NCBI GenBank assembly: GCA_902493585.1 | Contig: CABUPZ010000073.1 | Coordinates: forward strand, 1 to 11,798 | Length of the DNA stretch: 11,798 nucleotides | From: an uncultured Fusicatenibacter sp. | Lineage (GTDB): Bacteria > Bacillota > Clostridia > Lachnospirales > Lachnospiraceae | Direction: 5' to 3' | Shown: in pieces, positions 1 to 7,669 of the stretch | Layout: each line of letters starts with the position of its first letter | Numbering within the stretch: position 1 is the stretch's first letter | Made by a program: the position numbers and the translations under genes | The notes under the pieces: generated by a model | Database searches by the model: none | What the model was told of the DNA's origin: nothing | What the model saw: only the letters and a program-made list of their open reading frames with translations

Positions 1-668
1 GTGTGGAGCGCCCGCCGCCTGCTCCGCTGATCCCGACAGAAAAAGGAGTTTCTCTGCTGATCGATTGCGGCGCGAATGTTGATGCACGCCCTTCTCATCT
101 GGTGCAGTTTGCAGTGATGGGTTCCGTTTATATGGAACGTGTCATGGGAGTGAAACAGCCCAGGGTGGCAATCGTCAACATTGGTGTGGAAGAAGAGAAG
201 GGAAATGCGCTGGTAAAGGAAACTTTTCCTTTGCTGAAAGAAAACAGCCAGATCAACTTCATCGGCAGCATCGAAGCGCGGGACATTCCCAAAGGGATGG
301 CAGATGTGATCGTCTGCGAAGCCTTTGTGGGAAATGTAATCCTGAAACTGTATGAGGGAGTTGGAGCGACACTGATTTCAAAAGTAAAAGCAGGCATGAT
401 GACTTCTCTGCGGAGCAAGATCGGCGCGCTGCTGGTGAAGCCTGCGCTGAAAACAACGCTGAAAAGTTTCGATGCCAGCCAGTATGGCGGTGCACCGCTG
501 CTTGGACTGAAGGGGCTGGTGGTAAAGACCCACGGAAGCTCCAAAGAGGTGGAATTTAAGAATTCTATTCTCCAGTGTATTACTTTTACCGAGCAGGAGA
601 TCAGCCAGAAAATTCAAGAATATCTGGCAAAAGAGAAAGAAAAGGAGGGGAAAGAACATGGAGTATGA
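1..668 (+). CDS. plsX: Phosphate acyltransferase PlsX, 3' part (5' end outside window)
   Basis: PlsX converts acyl-ACP and phosphate into acyl-phosphate, the acyl donor for PlsY in the first step of phospholipid synthesis; it is a peripheral membrane enzyme. About 221 C-terminal residues are present out of a usual 330 or so, so roughly the first third lies upstream. Conserved family segments are visible: GANVDARP, MGSVYMERV, NIGVEEEKGN, FIGSIEARDIP, the GNVILK stretch and the YGGAPLLGLKG/KTHGSS block near the C-terminus. The GTG at base 3 is only the first start-like codon in the truncated frame, not a real start. The stop codon lies inside the acpP reading frame, which fits translational coupling of the two lipid genes. 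Identity is firm; only the 5' end is missing. Confidence 0.96.
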   Translation, partial: VERPPPAPLIPTEKGVSLLIDCGANVDARPSHLVQFAVMGSVYMERVMGVKQPRVAIVNIGVEEEKGNALVKETFPLLKENSQINFIGSIEARDIPKGMADVIVCEAFVGNVILKLYEGVGATLISKVKAGMMTSLRSKIGALLVKPALKTTLKSFDASQYGGAPLLGLKGLVVKTHGSSKEVEFKNSILQCITFTEQEISQKIQEYLAKEKEKEGKEHGV

Positions 669-888
669 GAAGCTGAAGGAGATTATCGCTGAAATACTGA
701 ATGTGGACCCGGACGAGATTACCATGGAGACTACGTTTGTGGATGACCTTGGAGCCGATTCGCTGGACGTATTCCAGATCATCATGGGGATCGAGGAAGA
801 ATTTGATATTGATATCGCATCAGAGAATGCGGAAAAGATCGTATCCGTGGCAGATGCAGTGGAAGAAATCAAAAGAGCAATCGGATAA
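658..888 (+). CDS. acpP: Acyl carrier protein
   Basis: This 76-residue acidic protein carries growing acyl chains on a 4'-phosphopantetheine arm for fatty acid synthesis and supplies acyl-ACP to PlsX. The attachment motif is GADSLDVFQ, with the modified serine at residue 35, followed by the helix MGIEEEFDIDI that is typical of ACP helix II. Length is normal for the family. The ATG at 658 overlaps the end of plsX by 11 bases, and a strong ribosome binding site (AGGAGGGG, 7 bases upstream) sits inside plsX. The gene is followed at once by a strong hairpin terminator, so the lipid pair looks like the end of a transcription unit. It could be one of several ACP paralogues in the genome, but the link to plsX argues for the primary fatty acid synthesis ACP. 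Confidence 0.96.
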   Translation: MEYEKLKEIIAEILNVDPDEITMETTFVDDLGADSLDVFQIIMGIEEEFDIDIASENAEKIVSVADAVEEIKRAIG

Positions 889-895
889 AAAATGG

Positions 896-950
896 AAAAA
901 GGCTGTTATCCGGTCAACAAAGACTGTGCCGGAAAGCAGCCTTTTTATAA
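896..950 (+). terminator. Intrinsic terminator after acpP
   Basis: Bases 896-913 pair with 929-946 in an 18-position stem with a single A-A mismatch and one G-T wobble, closed over a 15-base loop. The core is GGCTG/CAGCC plus CCGG/CCGG. The lower stem is a run of five A paired to five T, so the T-tract directly follows the GC-rich part on the 3' side. The A-run on the 5' side means it could also stop transcription on the - strand. It starts 8 bases after the acpP stop codon. Pairing was worked out by eye; no energy was calculated. Confidence 0.85.
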
Positions 951-982
951 CGGTTCAGAGGGCTGAACTGTTATGGCTTTTT
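947..982 (+). terminator. Second hairpin abutting the acpP terminator
   Basis: Bases 947-958 pair with 963-974 over the four-base loop AGGG: 12 pairs including one G-T wobble. It begins on the very next base after the first hairpin ends. Three bases after the stem there is a run of five T (978-982). It may be a back-up terminator or, since rnc starts about 85 bases downstream, a structure in the rnc 5' leader. The stem is clear; its role is inferred. Confidence 0.5.
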
Positions 983-1059
983 CTTACGGCGTGAAACCGA
1001 AAAACGGACAGGCCGGAGTAATCAGAAGGAAGGATCGTAGAATCCGGAAGGAAAAGAAG

Positions 1060-1770
1060 ATGAATCGTTTAAAAAAGATTAAGGAACTGGAACATAGAAT
1101 TGGCTACCATTTTCAGGATTTCAATCTCCTGGTCATGGCAATGCGCCATTCTTCTTATGTCAATGAACATCATATGGAGCGTCTGGACTGCAATGAACGT
1201 CTGGAGTTCCTGGGAGATGCCGTGCTGGAAGTTGTGAGCAGTGAATTTCTGTACAAGAATTTTCCGGAGCTTCCGGAAGGGGAACTGACAAAAAAACGTG
1301 CCAGCATGGTCTGCGAACCGTCGCTTGCATTCTGTGCGCGGCAGATCGATCTTGGCAGTTATCTGCTGCTGGGCAAAGGTGAGGAAGGAACCGGGGGAAG
1401 AAACCGGGATTCCATCGTCTCCGATGCGATGGAAGCGACCATCGGAGCGATTTTTCTGGATGGTGGTTTTACTAATGCGAAAGAGTTTATCCTGAACTAT
1501 ATCCTGAATGATATAGAACATAAGCAGCTCTTTTACGATAGCAAGACTATCCTTCAGGAAATCATACAGGCCAGAACGGAAGAGCCTATGGCCTACGAGG
1601 TCCTGAAAGAGGAGGGACCGGACCATGACAAGAATTTCCGGGTTGCCGTAAAGGTAGGAAATAAGATACTCGGAACAGGAAGCGGAAGAACAAAGAAGGC
1701 AGCGGAGCAGGAAGCGGCATATTATGCGATCCTCAGCTGCCGGAAGCAGGAAAAGGGAGAAAAGGGATGA
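1060..1770 (+). CDS. rnc: Ribonuclease III
   Basis: RNase III cleaves double-stranded RNA in rRNA precursors and structured mRNAs, in the cytoplasm as a dimer. The 236-residue protein has the family signature NERLEFLGDAVLE at 45-57, with the expected acidic active-site residues E46, E49 and D53, and the second acidic pair D122 and E125 in the SDAMEA motif. Residues about 160-228 form a double-stranded RNA binding domain, ending in the GSGRTKKAAEQEAAYYAI helix. I chose ATG 1060 because family proteins begin close to here and GGAAGG lies about 8 bases upstream; the frame is open back to 973, but those 29 residues look non-homologous. The gene is 37 bases from smc, the usual rnc-smc pair in Firmicutes. 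No convincing promoter is visible in 950-1059. Confidence 0.96.
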   Translation: MNRLKKIKELEHRIGYHFQDFNLLVMAMRHSSYVNEHHMERLDCNERLEFLGDAVLEVVSSEFLYKNFPELPEGELTKKRASMVCEPSLAFCARQIDLGSYLLLGKGEEGTGGRNRDSIVSDAMEATIGAIFLDGGFTNAKEFILNYILNDIEHKQLFYDSKTILQEIIQARTEEPMAYEVLKEEGPDHDKNFRVAVKVGNKILGTGSGRTKKAAEQEAAYYAILSCRKQEKGEKG

Positions 1771-1807
1771 GAAGTGCTGTCAAAGCACAGACAGCCTGGA
1801 GGTAACT

Positions 1808-4800
1808 ATGTATTTAAAATCCATAGAAATGCAGGGATTTAAGTCGTTTGCCAACAAGATGAACCTGCAGTTCCATGAAGGAATCACGGGGATCGTAGGT
1901 CCAAACGGCAGCGGCAAGAGCAACGTTGCGGACGCTGTGCGGTGGGTGCTCGGTGAACAGAGCGCGAAATCCCTGCGCGGCGGCAATATGCAGGACGTTA
2001 TTTTCTCCGGAACAGAGACGAGAAAACCGCTGGGCTATGCGTCGGTGGCGATCACTTTTGATAATACCGACCATAAACTGAACATAGATTTTAATGAAGT
2101 CACGGTGACAAGGCGGCTGTACCGTTCCGGAGAGAGTGAATACCTTCTGAACGGCGCCGCCTGCCGTCTGAAAGATATCAATGAACTTTTTTATGATACC
2201 GGTATCGGAAAAGAGGGCTACTCCATCATCGGACAGGGACAGATCGACCGGATTCTCAGCGGAAAGCCGGAGGAACGAAGAGAACTGTTCGACGAAGCGG
2301 CGGGAATCGTGAAATTTAAGAGAAGAAAGGCTGCGACCCAGAAAAAACTGGCGGACGAGCAGCAGAATCTGGTGCGTGTGACAGATATTCTCAGTGAACT
2401 GACCAGACAGCTGGGACCTCTGGAGCGCCAGTCAGAGACGGCAAGAGTCTATCTGAAAAAGAAAGAAGAGCTGAAACTTCTGGATGTGAACATGTTCCTG
2501 ATGGAACTGGAACGGATCCGGGAAGATCTGGGGAAGATCGATCAGAGGTATGAGATCGCCAGCGGGGAGCTGAAGGAGACCAGGGAGGCTTTTGAACAGA
2601 CCAGGCAGGAATACGACCGTCTGGAAAAAGAACTGGAAGCACTGGACGAAACCATCCATGAGGCGCAGGAACAGGCCGGCCGGAATGCGGTGCAGAAGCA
2701 GCAGATGGAAGGCCAGCTGGAACTTCTGAAAGAACAGATCCTGGCGCTGGAAAGAAATCAGGAGCAGTTCGCACAGAGAGCGGAGACAATCCGCAGGGAC
2801 AGAGAAACGTACCGGGCAGAACAGTCTTCTTACCGGAACCAGCAGGAGGAACTGAGAGACCAGCTGGAGACCGTGTCCAAAGACCGGGAAGAGAAAGAAC
2901 AGCAGCGTGTACAGCTGCAGCGGAACATTCAGGAAAAGGAAGCCATGGTGGAAAAGAGTAAGGGCGAGATCATCGCGCTTTTGAATCAGAGAGCTTCCAC
3001 CAAAGGAAAACTGCAGCGATACGACGCCATGCTGGAACAGATTGGAATCCGAAAATCTGCACTGAGCCAAAAGATCCTTCAGCTGAAAACGGAGGAAGCC
3101 GGGCAGGAATCCACGCTTCAGAAGCTTCAGCAGACCTGGCAGGAAGTGAAAGAAAAGCTTGCCGCCCTGCAGGAAACGTCCCGCAGCAACGACGGACTGA
3201 TCGAAAGCCTGACGAAAGAACTGGCAGAAGCCAGCCGCCAGATGGAGATCGGTCAGGCAACTTACCACAGGGAGGAATCCCGCCTGGAATCTTTGAAGAA
3301 TCTGACAGAGCGTTATGACGGTTACGGCAACAGTATCCGTAAAGTCATGGAACAGAAGAAAAATTATCCGGGCATCCGCGGCGTTGTGGCGGATCTGATC
3401 CAGGCAGAAAAGCAATATGAGACGGCGATCGAGACCGCTTTGGGAGGCAGTATCCAGAATATTGTCACAGACAACGAAACGACCGCCAAGCATCTGATCG
3501 AATATCTGAAGAAGGGAAGATTCGGCCGTGCAACGTTCCTCCCGCTGACCAGTATGCAGAAAAGGCAGGCCTCTGTACAGGAGGGTGTGCTTCAGGAACC
3601 GGGCATCCTCGGCGTTGCCAGTGATCTTGTAAGCTTCGAGGAAGAATACCGGGGCATGGTGGTGCAGCTCCTCGGCCGCACCCTTGTGGTGGATCACATT
3701 GACCATGCCATCGCTCTTGGACGGAAATACCGTCAGAGTCTGCGGATGGTCACGCTGGAAGGAGAACTTCTCAGTCCCGGCGGATCCATGACCGGCGGTT
3801 CTTTCCGGAACAACAGCAATCTGCTGGGACGCCGCAGGGAGATCGAGGAACTGGAAGGGCATATCCGTCAGCTGAAAAAAGAGCTGGATGATATGCAACA
3901 GCAGATCACCCGGAAGCGTGACGAGAGAAATGAGCTTCGCCGGAAAAAGACAGAGCTCAGTGAACAGATGCAGAAATTATATCTGGAGCAGAATACAGCC
4001 CGGATGAACATGCAGAGCGCTGTGGAAAAAACTGAGGAAATCCAGAGCGGTTACGCTTCCCTGCAAAGAGAGGGCGCAGAGATTGAAAGCCAGATTGCCG
4101 AGATCACCGAAAGCCGGAAGACGATCGAGGGAGAGATGGAACTTTCCAGGAGGCAGGAAGGCGAGCAGGAGGAAGCAGCCGGACGTGCGCAGGCGGATTT
4201 GGAACATCTGCATCTGCAGGACGAACAGATGCAGAAGAAACTGGAGGATATCCGGCTTTCCCACGCCAATGTTTCCCAGAAATATGAATTTCTGGAAGAA
4301 AACATTCTTCGTATTTCCCGGGATCTGGAACGGCTGGAGCAGGAAGAAGAGCATCTGAAGGAACAGGCAGGACAGGAGAAAGAACAGTCTGTACAGAAAG
4401 AACAAGAAATTGCCGCGCTGGAACAGGAAATTGTAAAAGCAGGAGAGCATGCGGAACAGGAAAAGGCCCAGATGGAGGAGTATCTGAAAAAGAAAGAGAC
4501 CCTCAATGGAGAACATAAAGAATTCTTCCGGAAAAGAGATGAGCTTTCCGAGCATATTGCGCGGATGGACAAGGAATGTTACCGGCTGAACAGCCAGAAA
4601 GAGAAGCTGGAGGAAGCAAGGGAAAGCCAGAACGCCTACATGTGGCAGGAGTACGAGATCACACCGGTCCGGGCGCTGGAGTACCGGCTGGAGGAGCTTC
4701 CGGAGCGTGGAGAGATGAAGCGGCAGATTGCTGAGGGAAAGGAAGCGATCCGAAAGCTTGGATCGGTCAATGTCAATGCCATTGAGGAATATAAGGAGCT

Positions 4801-5368
4801 TCGTGAGCGCCATGAATTTCTGAGCAGCCAGCATGAAGATCTGGTGCAGGCGGCAAAGACCCTCCAGGGAATCATTGATGAACTGGACGAGGGAATGCGG
4901 CGGCAGTTTACGGAAAAATTCGCCGAGATCCGTCAGGAGTTCGACAAGGCATTCAAACAGCTGTTCGGAGGCGGAAGGGGAACCCTGGAACTGATGGAGG
5001 ACGAGGATGTGCTGGAGGCAGGCATCCGGATCATTTCCCAGCCGCCGGGCAAGAAGCTTCAGAACATGATGCAGCTTTCCGGAGGGGAGAAGGCACTGAC
5101 AGCCATCGCTCTGCTGTTTGCGATCCAGAACCTGAAACCTTCTCCGTTCTGTCTTCTGGACGAGATTGAGGCGGCGCTGGACGATTCCAACGTTACCCGT
5201 TTTGCGACTTATCTTCATAAGCTGACCCAGAATACCCAGTTTATTGTGATCACCCACCGGAGGGGAACCATGAACGCTGCGGACCGTCTGTACGGTATTA
5301 CCATGCAGGAAAAAGGTGTCTCTACGCTGGTGTCCGTGAGCCTTATCGAAGGAGAACTGGACAAATAA
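1808..5368 (+). CDS. smc: Chromosome partition protein Smc
   Basis: Smc is the ATPase core of the Smc-ScpAB condensin, which is loaded near the origin by ParB and aligns chromosome arms. The protein is 1186 residues, a normal full length. The N-terminal head has the Walker A loop GPNGSGKS at 31-38 (lysine 37), then a conserved block at IIGQGQIDRILSGKPEERRELFDEAAGI. A long Glu/Gln/Lys/Arg-rich coiled coil runs from about 170 to 510, the hinge spans about 518-675 with the GGSMTGG motif near 657, and a second coiled coil follows. The C-terminal head carries the ABC signature LSGGEKALTAIALL near 1090 and Walker B LLDEIEAALDD with D1118 and E1119. ATG 1808 has an excellent ribosome binding site (TGGAGGT, 4-5 bases upstream); the frame is open further upstream inside rnc, but that stretch is not Smc-like. 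All ATPase motifs are intact. Confidence 0.97.
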   Translation: MYLKSIEMQGFKSFANKMNLQFHEGITGIVGPNGSGKSNVADAVRWVLGEQSAKSLRGGNMQDVIFSGTETRKPLGYASVAITFDNTDHKLNIDFNEVTVTRRLYRSGESEYLLNGAACRLKDINELFYDTGIGKEGYSIIGQGQIDRILSGKPEERRELFDEAAGIVKFKRRKAATQKKLADEQQNLVRVTDILSELTRQLGPLERQSETARVYLKKKEELKLLDVNMFLMELERIREDLGKIDQRYEIASGELKETREAFEQTRQEYDRLEKELEALDETIHEAQEQAGRNAVQKQQMEGQLELLKEQILALERNQEQFAQRAETIRRDRETYRAEQSSYRNQQEELRDQLETVSKDREEKEQQRVQLQRNIQEKEAMVEKSKGEIIALLNQRASTKGKLQRYDAMLEQIGIRKSALSQKILQLKTEEAGQESTLQKLQQTWQEVKEKLAALQETSRSNDGLIESLTKELAEASRQMEIGQATYHREESRLESLKNLTERYDGYGNSIRKVMEQKKNYPGIRGVVADLIQAEKQYETAIETALGGSIQNIVTDNETTAKHLIEYLKKGRFGRATFLPLTSMQKRQASVQEGVLQEPGILGVASDLVSFEEEYRGMVVQLLGRTLVVDHIDHAIALGRKYRQSLRMVTLEGELLSPGGSMTGGSFRNNSNLLGRRREIEELEGHIRQLKKELDDMQQQITRKRDERNELRRKKTELSEQMQKLYLEQNTARMNMQSAVEKTEEIQSGYASLQREGAEIESQIAEITESRKTIEGEMELSRRQEGEQEEAAGRAQADLEHLHLQDEQMQKKLEDIRLSHANVSQKYEFLEENILRISRDLERLEQEEEHLKEQAGQEKEQSVQKEQEIAALEQEIVKAGEHAEQEKAQMEEYLKKKETLNGEHKEFFRKRDELSEHIARMDKECYRLNSQKEKLEEARESQNAYMWQEYEITPVRALEYRLEELPERGEMKRQIAEGKEAIRKLGSVNVNAIEEYKELRERHEFLSSQHEDLVQAAKTLQGIIDELDEGMRRQFTEKFAEIRQEFDKAFKQLFGGGRGTLELMEDEDVLEAGIRIISQPPGKKLQNMMQLSGGEKALTAIALLFAIQNLKPSPFCLLDEIEAALDDSNVTRFATYLHKLTQNTQFIVITHRRGTMNAADRLYGITMQEKGVSTLVSVSLIEGELDK

Positions 5369-5386
5369 GGGAAAATGAGATAAAAT
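5358..5386 (+). promoter_or_regulatory. Candidate sigma-A promoter for ftsY-ilvA
   Basis: A -35 box TGGACA (5358-5363, five of six matches) and a -10 box TAAAAT (5381-5386, five of six) are separated by the optimal 17 bases. The -35 box lies in the last codons of smc. The predicted transcription start is about 5392-5394, some 40 bases before the ftsY ATG. This would let the SRP receptor be expressed apart from smc. Seen by eye only; AT-rich spacers produce chance -10 boxes, so confidence is moderate. Confidence 0.5.
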
Positions 5387-5401
5387 ATTAAGGAATATTT
5401 T
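5382..5401. repeat. Perfect AT-rich inverted repeat over the ftsY promoter start region
   Basis: AAAATATT (5382-5389) and AATATTTT (5394-5401) form a perfect 8-base inverted repeat around the four-base centre AAGG. It overlaps the candidate -10 box and the predicted transcription start, a position typical of repressor operators. There is no T-tract after it, so it is a poor terminator. It may be a protein-binding site, or a chance palindrome in AT-rich sequence. Confidence 0.5.
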
Positions 5402-5434
5402 GAGAAAAAATAAAAAATATCAGGAGGAAGTGAA

Positions 5435-6379
5435 ATGGCGGAGGAAAAAGTGGGTTTTTTCAAACGTCTTGTCAGCGGTCTTTCCAAGACCCGTGACAGC
5501 ATCGTGGCGGGAATCGATTCGATCTTCAGCGGATATTCCAGCATCGACGATGATTTTTATGATGAGATAGAAGAGATTCTGGTGATGGGAGATATCGGGA
5601 TCAGCACGACCACAAAGATCATCGAGGATCTGAAAGAACGTGTTGCCCGTGAAAAGATCAAAGACCCGGCAGAGTGCAAGCAGCTTCTGATCGACAGCAT
5701 CAAGGAGCAGATGGATGTGGGGGATACGGCTTATGAGTTTGAACACAGAAAATCCGTTGTCCTGGTCATCGGCGTCAACGGTGTGGGAAAAACCACTTCT
5801 GTCGGAAAGCTGGCAGGTCTTCTGAAAGATCAGGGGAAAAAGGTCGTGCTTGCCGCAGCGGATACGTTCCGGGCGGCTGCCGGAGAGCAGCTGACGGAAT
5901 GGGCGCACCGCGCCGGCGCGGATATTATCGGAGGCCAGAACGGCGCGGATCCGGCGTCGGTGGTGTATGACGCGGTTGCGGCGGCGAAAGCGAGAAATGC
6001 GGATGTACTGATCTGTGATACCGCGGGCCGTCTGCACAACAAAAAGAATCTGATGGAAGAGCTTCATAAGATTTACCGGATCCTGTCCAAAGAGTATCCG
6101 GAAGCATATCTGGAGACCCTGGTGGTGCTGGACGGGACCACCGGACAGAACGCACTGGTACAGGCCAGACAGTTTGCCGAGGTTGCCGATGTGACCGGAA
6201 TCATCCTGACCAAGCTGGATGGAACGGCAAAAGGCGGTATCGCGGTGGCGATCCAGTCAGAGCTTGATATCCCGGTGAAATACATCGGCGAGAAGATCGA
6301 TGATCTTCAGAAATTTAATTCGGAACAGTTTGTCAACGCATTGTTTGATGTGAGAACCAGCAGAGAAGAAGAGGAATGA
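5435..6379 (+). CDS. ftsY: Signal recognition particle receptor FtsY
   Basis: FtsY is the membrane-associated GTPase that receives the ribosome-SRP complex from Ffh and hands nascent membrane proteins to SecYEG. The 314-residue protein has a helical N domain (about 1-95) and a GTPase G domain with G1 loop GVNGVGKT at 113-120, the DTFRAAA motif, G3 DTAGR beginning at D195, and G4 TKLDGTAKGG beginning at T259. The acidic A region found in E. coli FtsY is essentially missing, as is normal in Firmicutes; membrane binding would rest on the short basic N-terminal helix (FFKRLVSGLSK). The ATG at 5435 has an AGGAGGAAG ribosome binding site. It follows smc by 66 bases, a spacer holding a candidate promoter and palindrome, and is followed 3 bases later by ilvA. 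Confidence 0.97.
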   Translation: MAEEKVGFFKRLVSGLSKTRDSIVAGIDSIFSGYSSIDDDFYDEIEEILVMGDIGISTTTKIIEDLKERVAREKIKDPAECKQLLIDSIKEQMDVGDTAYEFEHRKSVVLVIGVNGVGKTTSVGKLAGLLKDQGKKVVLAAADTFRAAAGEQLTEWAHRAGADIIGGQNGADPASVVYDAVAAAKARNADVLICDTAGRLHNKKNLMEELHKIYRILSKEYPEAYLETLVVLDGTTGQNALVQARQFAEVADVTGIILTKLDGTAKGGIAVAIQSELDIPVKYIGEKIDDLQKFNSEQFVNALFDVRTSREEEE

Positions 6380-6382
6380 CAT

Positions 6383-7606
6383 ATGGCAGAGGAAATGCTT
6401 ACGCTTGAGAAGTTTGAGGAAGCTTCCGAGACAGTAAAAAAAGTGACACAGGAGACAAAACTTGTATACAGCGACTATTTCAGCGCGGCTACCGGCAACA
6501 AAGTATACCTGAAGCCGGAAAATATGCAGTTTACCGGCGCCTATAAACTGCGTGGCGCTTATTATAAGATCAGTACACTGACCGAAGAGGAACGTTCCCG
6601 CGGGCTGATCACTGCTTCGGCAGGCAACCATGCCCAAGGTGTAGCCTATGCGGCACAGTGCTATGGAGCAAAAGCCGTGATCGTTATGCCGACCACGACA
6701 CCGCTGATCAAAGTGGAGCGGACGAAGAGCTACGGCGCCGAAGTTGTGCTGTACGGAAATGTGTATGATGAAGCCTGCGCGAAAGCTTACGAGCTGGCGG
6801 ATGAGTACGGTTATACCTTTATCCATCCGTTTGACGACCTGACGGTGGCCACCGGACAGGGAACGATCGCAATGGAGATCGTCAAGGAACTTCCGCTTGT
6901 GGATTATATTCTGGTTCCCATCGGAGGAGGCGGACTTGCCACAGGTGTCTCCACTCTGGCGAAGCTTCTGAAGCCAAATGTGAAAGTGATCGGTGTGGAG
7001 CCGGCAGGAGCAGCCTGCATGAAGGCGTCCATCGAGAAAGGGGAGGTCACAACGGTCAGCCCGGTCAGCACCATCGCCGACGGTACCGCAGTGCAGACAC
7101 CGGGAAGCAAGATTTTCCCATACATATGCAAGAATCTTGATGAGATCATCACTGTGGAGGATGACGAACTGATCGTCAGCTTCCTGGATATGGTGGAAAA
7201 CCATAAAATGGTGGTTGAAAATTCCGGTCTTCTGACGGTAGCGGCGCTGAAACATCTGAATGTGAAGGGAAAGAAAGTGGTTTCCATTCTCAGCGGCGGA
7301 AACATGGACGTGATCACAATGGCATCTGTGGTACAGAACGGCCTGATCCAGAGAGACAGAATCTTTACCGTTTCTGTTCTGCTGCCGGATAAGCCGGGCG
7401 AGCTGGTGCGTGTTTCCCAGGTGATTGCGGAGGAAAAAGGAAATGTCATCAAACTGGATCACAACCAGTTCTTTTCCATCAATCGCAATGCGGCTGTGGA
7501 ACTGAGGATTACCATGGAAGCATTCGGCACCGATCACAAAAACCAGATCATCCGCGCACTGGAGCAGGCAGGCTATGCGCCGAAGCTGGTGCGGCCGAAT
7601 TTGTAA
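6383..7606 (+). CDS. ilvA: Threonine ammonia-lyase (medium form, single ACT domain)
   Basis: This PLP enzyme deaminates threonine to 2-oxobutyrate and ammonia, the entry step to isoleucine synthesis or threonine catabolism. In its 407 residues I see the PLP lysine K55 in FTGAYKLRGA, the substrate-binding loop SAGNHAQG starting at S79, and the glycine-rich PLP phosphate loop GGGGLATG starting at G181. Residues about 325-403 form one ACT-like regulatory domain (TVSVLLPDKPGELVRVSQVIAEEKGNV). This matches the roughly 400-residue one-ACT form rather than the about 510-residue two-domain E. coli IlvA, so the role may be biosynthetic or catabolic (TdcB-like). No isoleucine pathway gene is nearby. 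The start is 3 bases after ftsY with GAGGA inside the ftsY end, implying co-transcription and coupled translation with the SRP receptor. Confidence 0.93.
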   Translation: MAEEMLTLEKFEEASETVKKVTQETKLVYSDYFSAATGNKVYLKPENMQFTGAYKLRGAYYKISTLTEEERSRGLITASAGNHAQGVAYAAQCYGAKAVIVMPTTTPLIKVERTKSYGAEVVLYGNVYDEACAKAYELADEYGYTFIHPFDDLTVATGQGTIAMEIVKELPLVDYILVPIGGGGLATGVSTLAKLLKPNVKVIGVEPAGAACMKASIEKGEVTTVSPVSTIADGTAVQTPGSKIFPYICKNLDEIITVEDDELIVSFLDMVENHKMVVENSGLLTVAALKHLNVKGKKVVSILSGGNMDVITMASVVQNGLIQRDRIFTVSVLLPDKPGELVRVSQVIAEEKGNVIKLDHNQFFSINRNAAVELRITMEAFGTDHKNQIIRALEQAGYAPKLVRPNL

Positions 7607-7609
7607 AAA

Positions 7610-7631
7610 TGTCAAGAAAAAATACTTGACA
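7610..7631. repeat. Inverted repeat covering the ylxM -35 box (possible operator)
   Basis: TGTCAAG (7610-7616) and CTTGACA (7625-7631) are perfect 7-base inverted arms around an 8-base A-rich centre. The right arm contains the whole -35 hexamer TTGACA of the ylxM-ffh promoter. The left arm presents a TTGACA on the - strand, but no -10 box lies 17 bases from it, so a divergent promoter is unlikely. The geometry suits a dimeric regulator. The symmetry is directly seen; function is inferred. Confidence 0.5.
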
Positions 7632-7654
7632 CTGCGAATCTCCTGTGCTATGAT
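7626..7654 (+). promoter_or_regulatory. Strong sigma-A promoter for ylxM-ffh
   Basis: A perfect -35 box TTGACA (7626-7631), a 17-base spacer and a -10 box TATGAT (7649-7654, five of six) are present, with an extended -10 TGC directly upstream (7646-7648). This is the best promoter in the window. The predicted start is about 7660-7662, only some 8-10 bases before the ylxM ATG at 7670. The transcript would then have a very short leader with little room for the ribosome binding site. Confidence 0.8.
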
Positions 7655-7669
7655 AGCCAAGGTGAGCGC

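Noticed and set aside
1038..1043. TAGAAT as a -10 box for rnc
   Set aside because: No acceptable -35 box lies 16-18 bases upstream (GGAGTA at 17).
973..1059. A 29-residue N-terminal extension of RNase III from ATG 973
   Set aside because: The extension is unlike the family, has no ribosome binding site and begins within the second hairpin; ATG 1060 fits both homology and spacing.
1724..1807. A 28-residue N-terminal extension of Smc overlapping rnc
   Set aside because: Smc proteins start at MYLKSIEMQGFKSF, and ATG 1808 has a strong ribosome binding site.
2432..5257. Long open frames on the - strand opposite smc (up to 488 codons)
   Set aside because: They are antisense shadows of the coiled-coil coding region, rich in Phe, Leu, Gln and Pro from reversed Glu, Gln and Lys codons, with no family motifs.
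7587..7616. A divergent - strand promoter using the TTGACA in the left arm of the repeat before ylxM
   Set aside because: There is no -10-like hexamer at the required distance and no - strand gene for it to serve.
6257..7660. A 467-codon open frame on the - strand opposite ilvA
   Set aside because: It mirrors ilvA codon periodicity, shows no domain, and lacks its own promoter or ribosome binding site.
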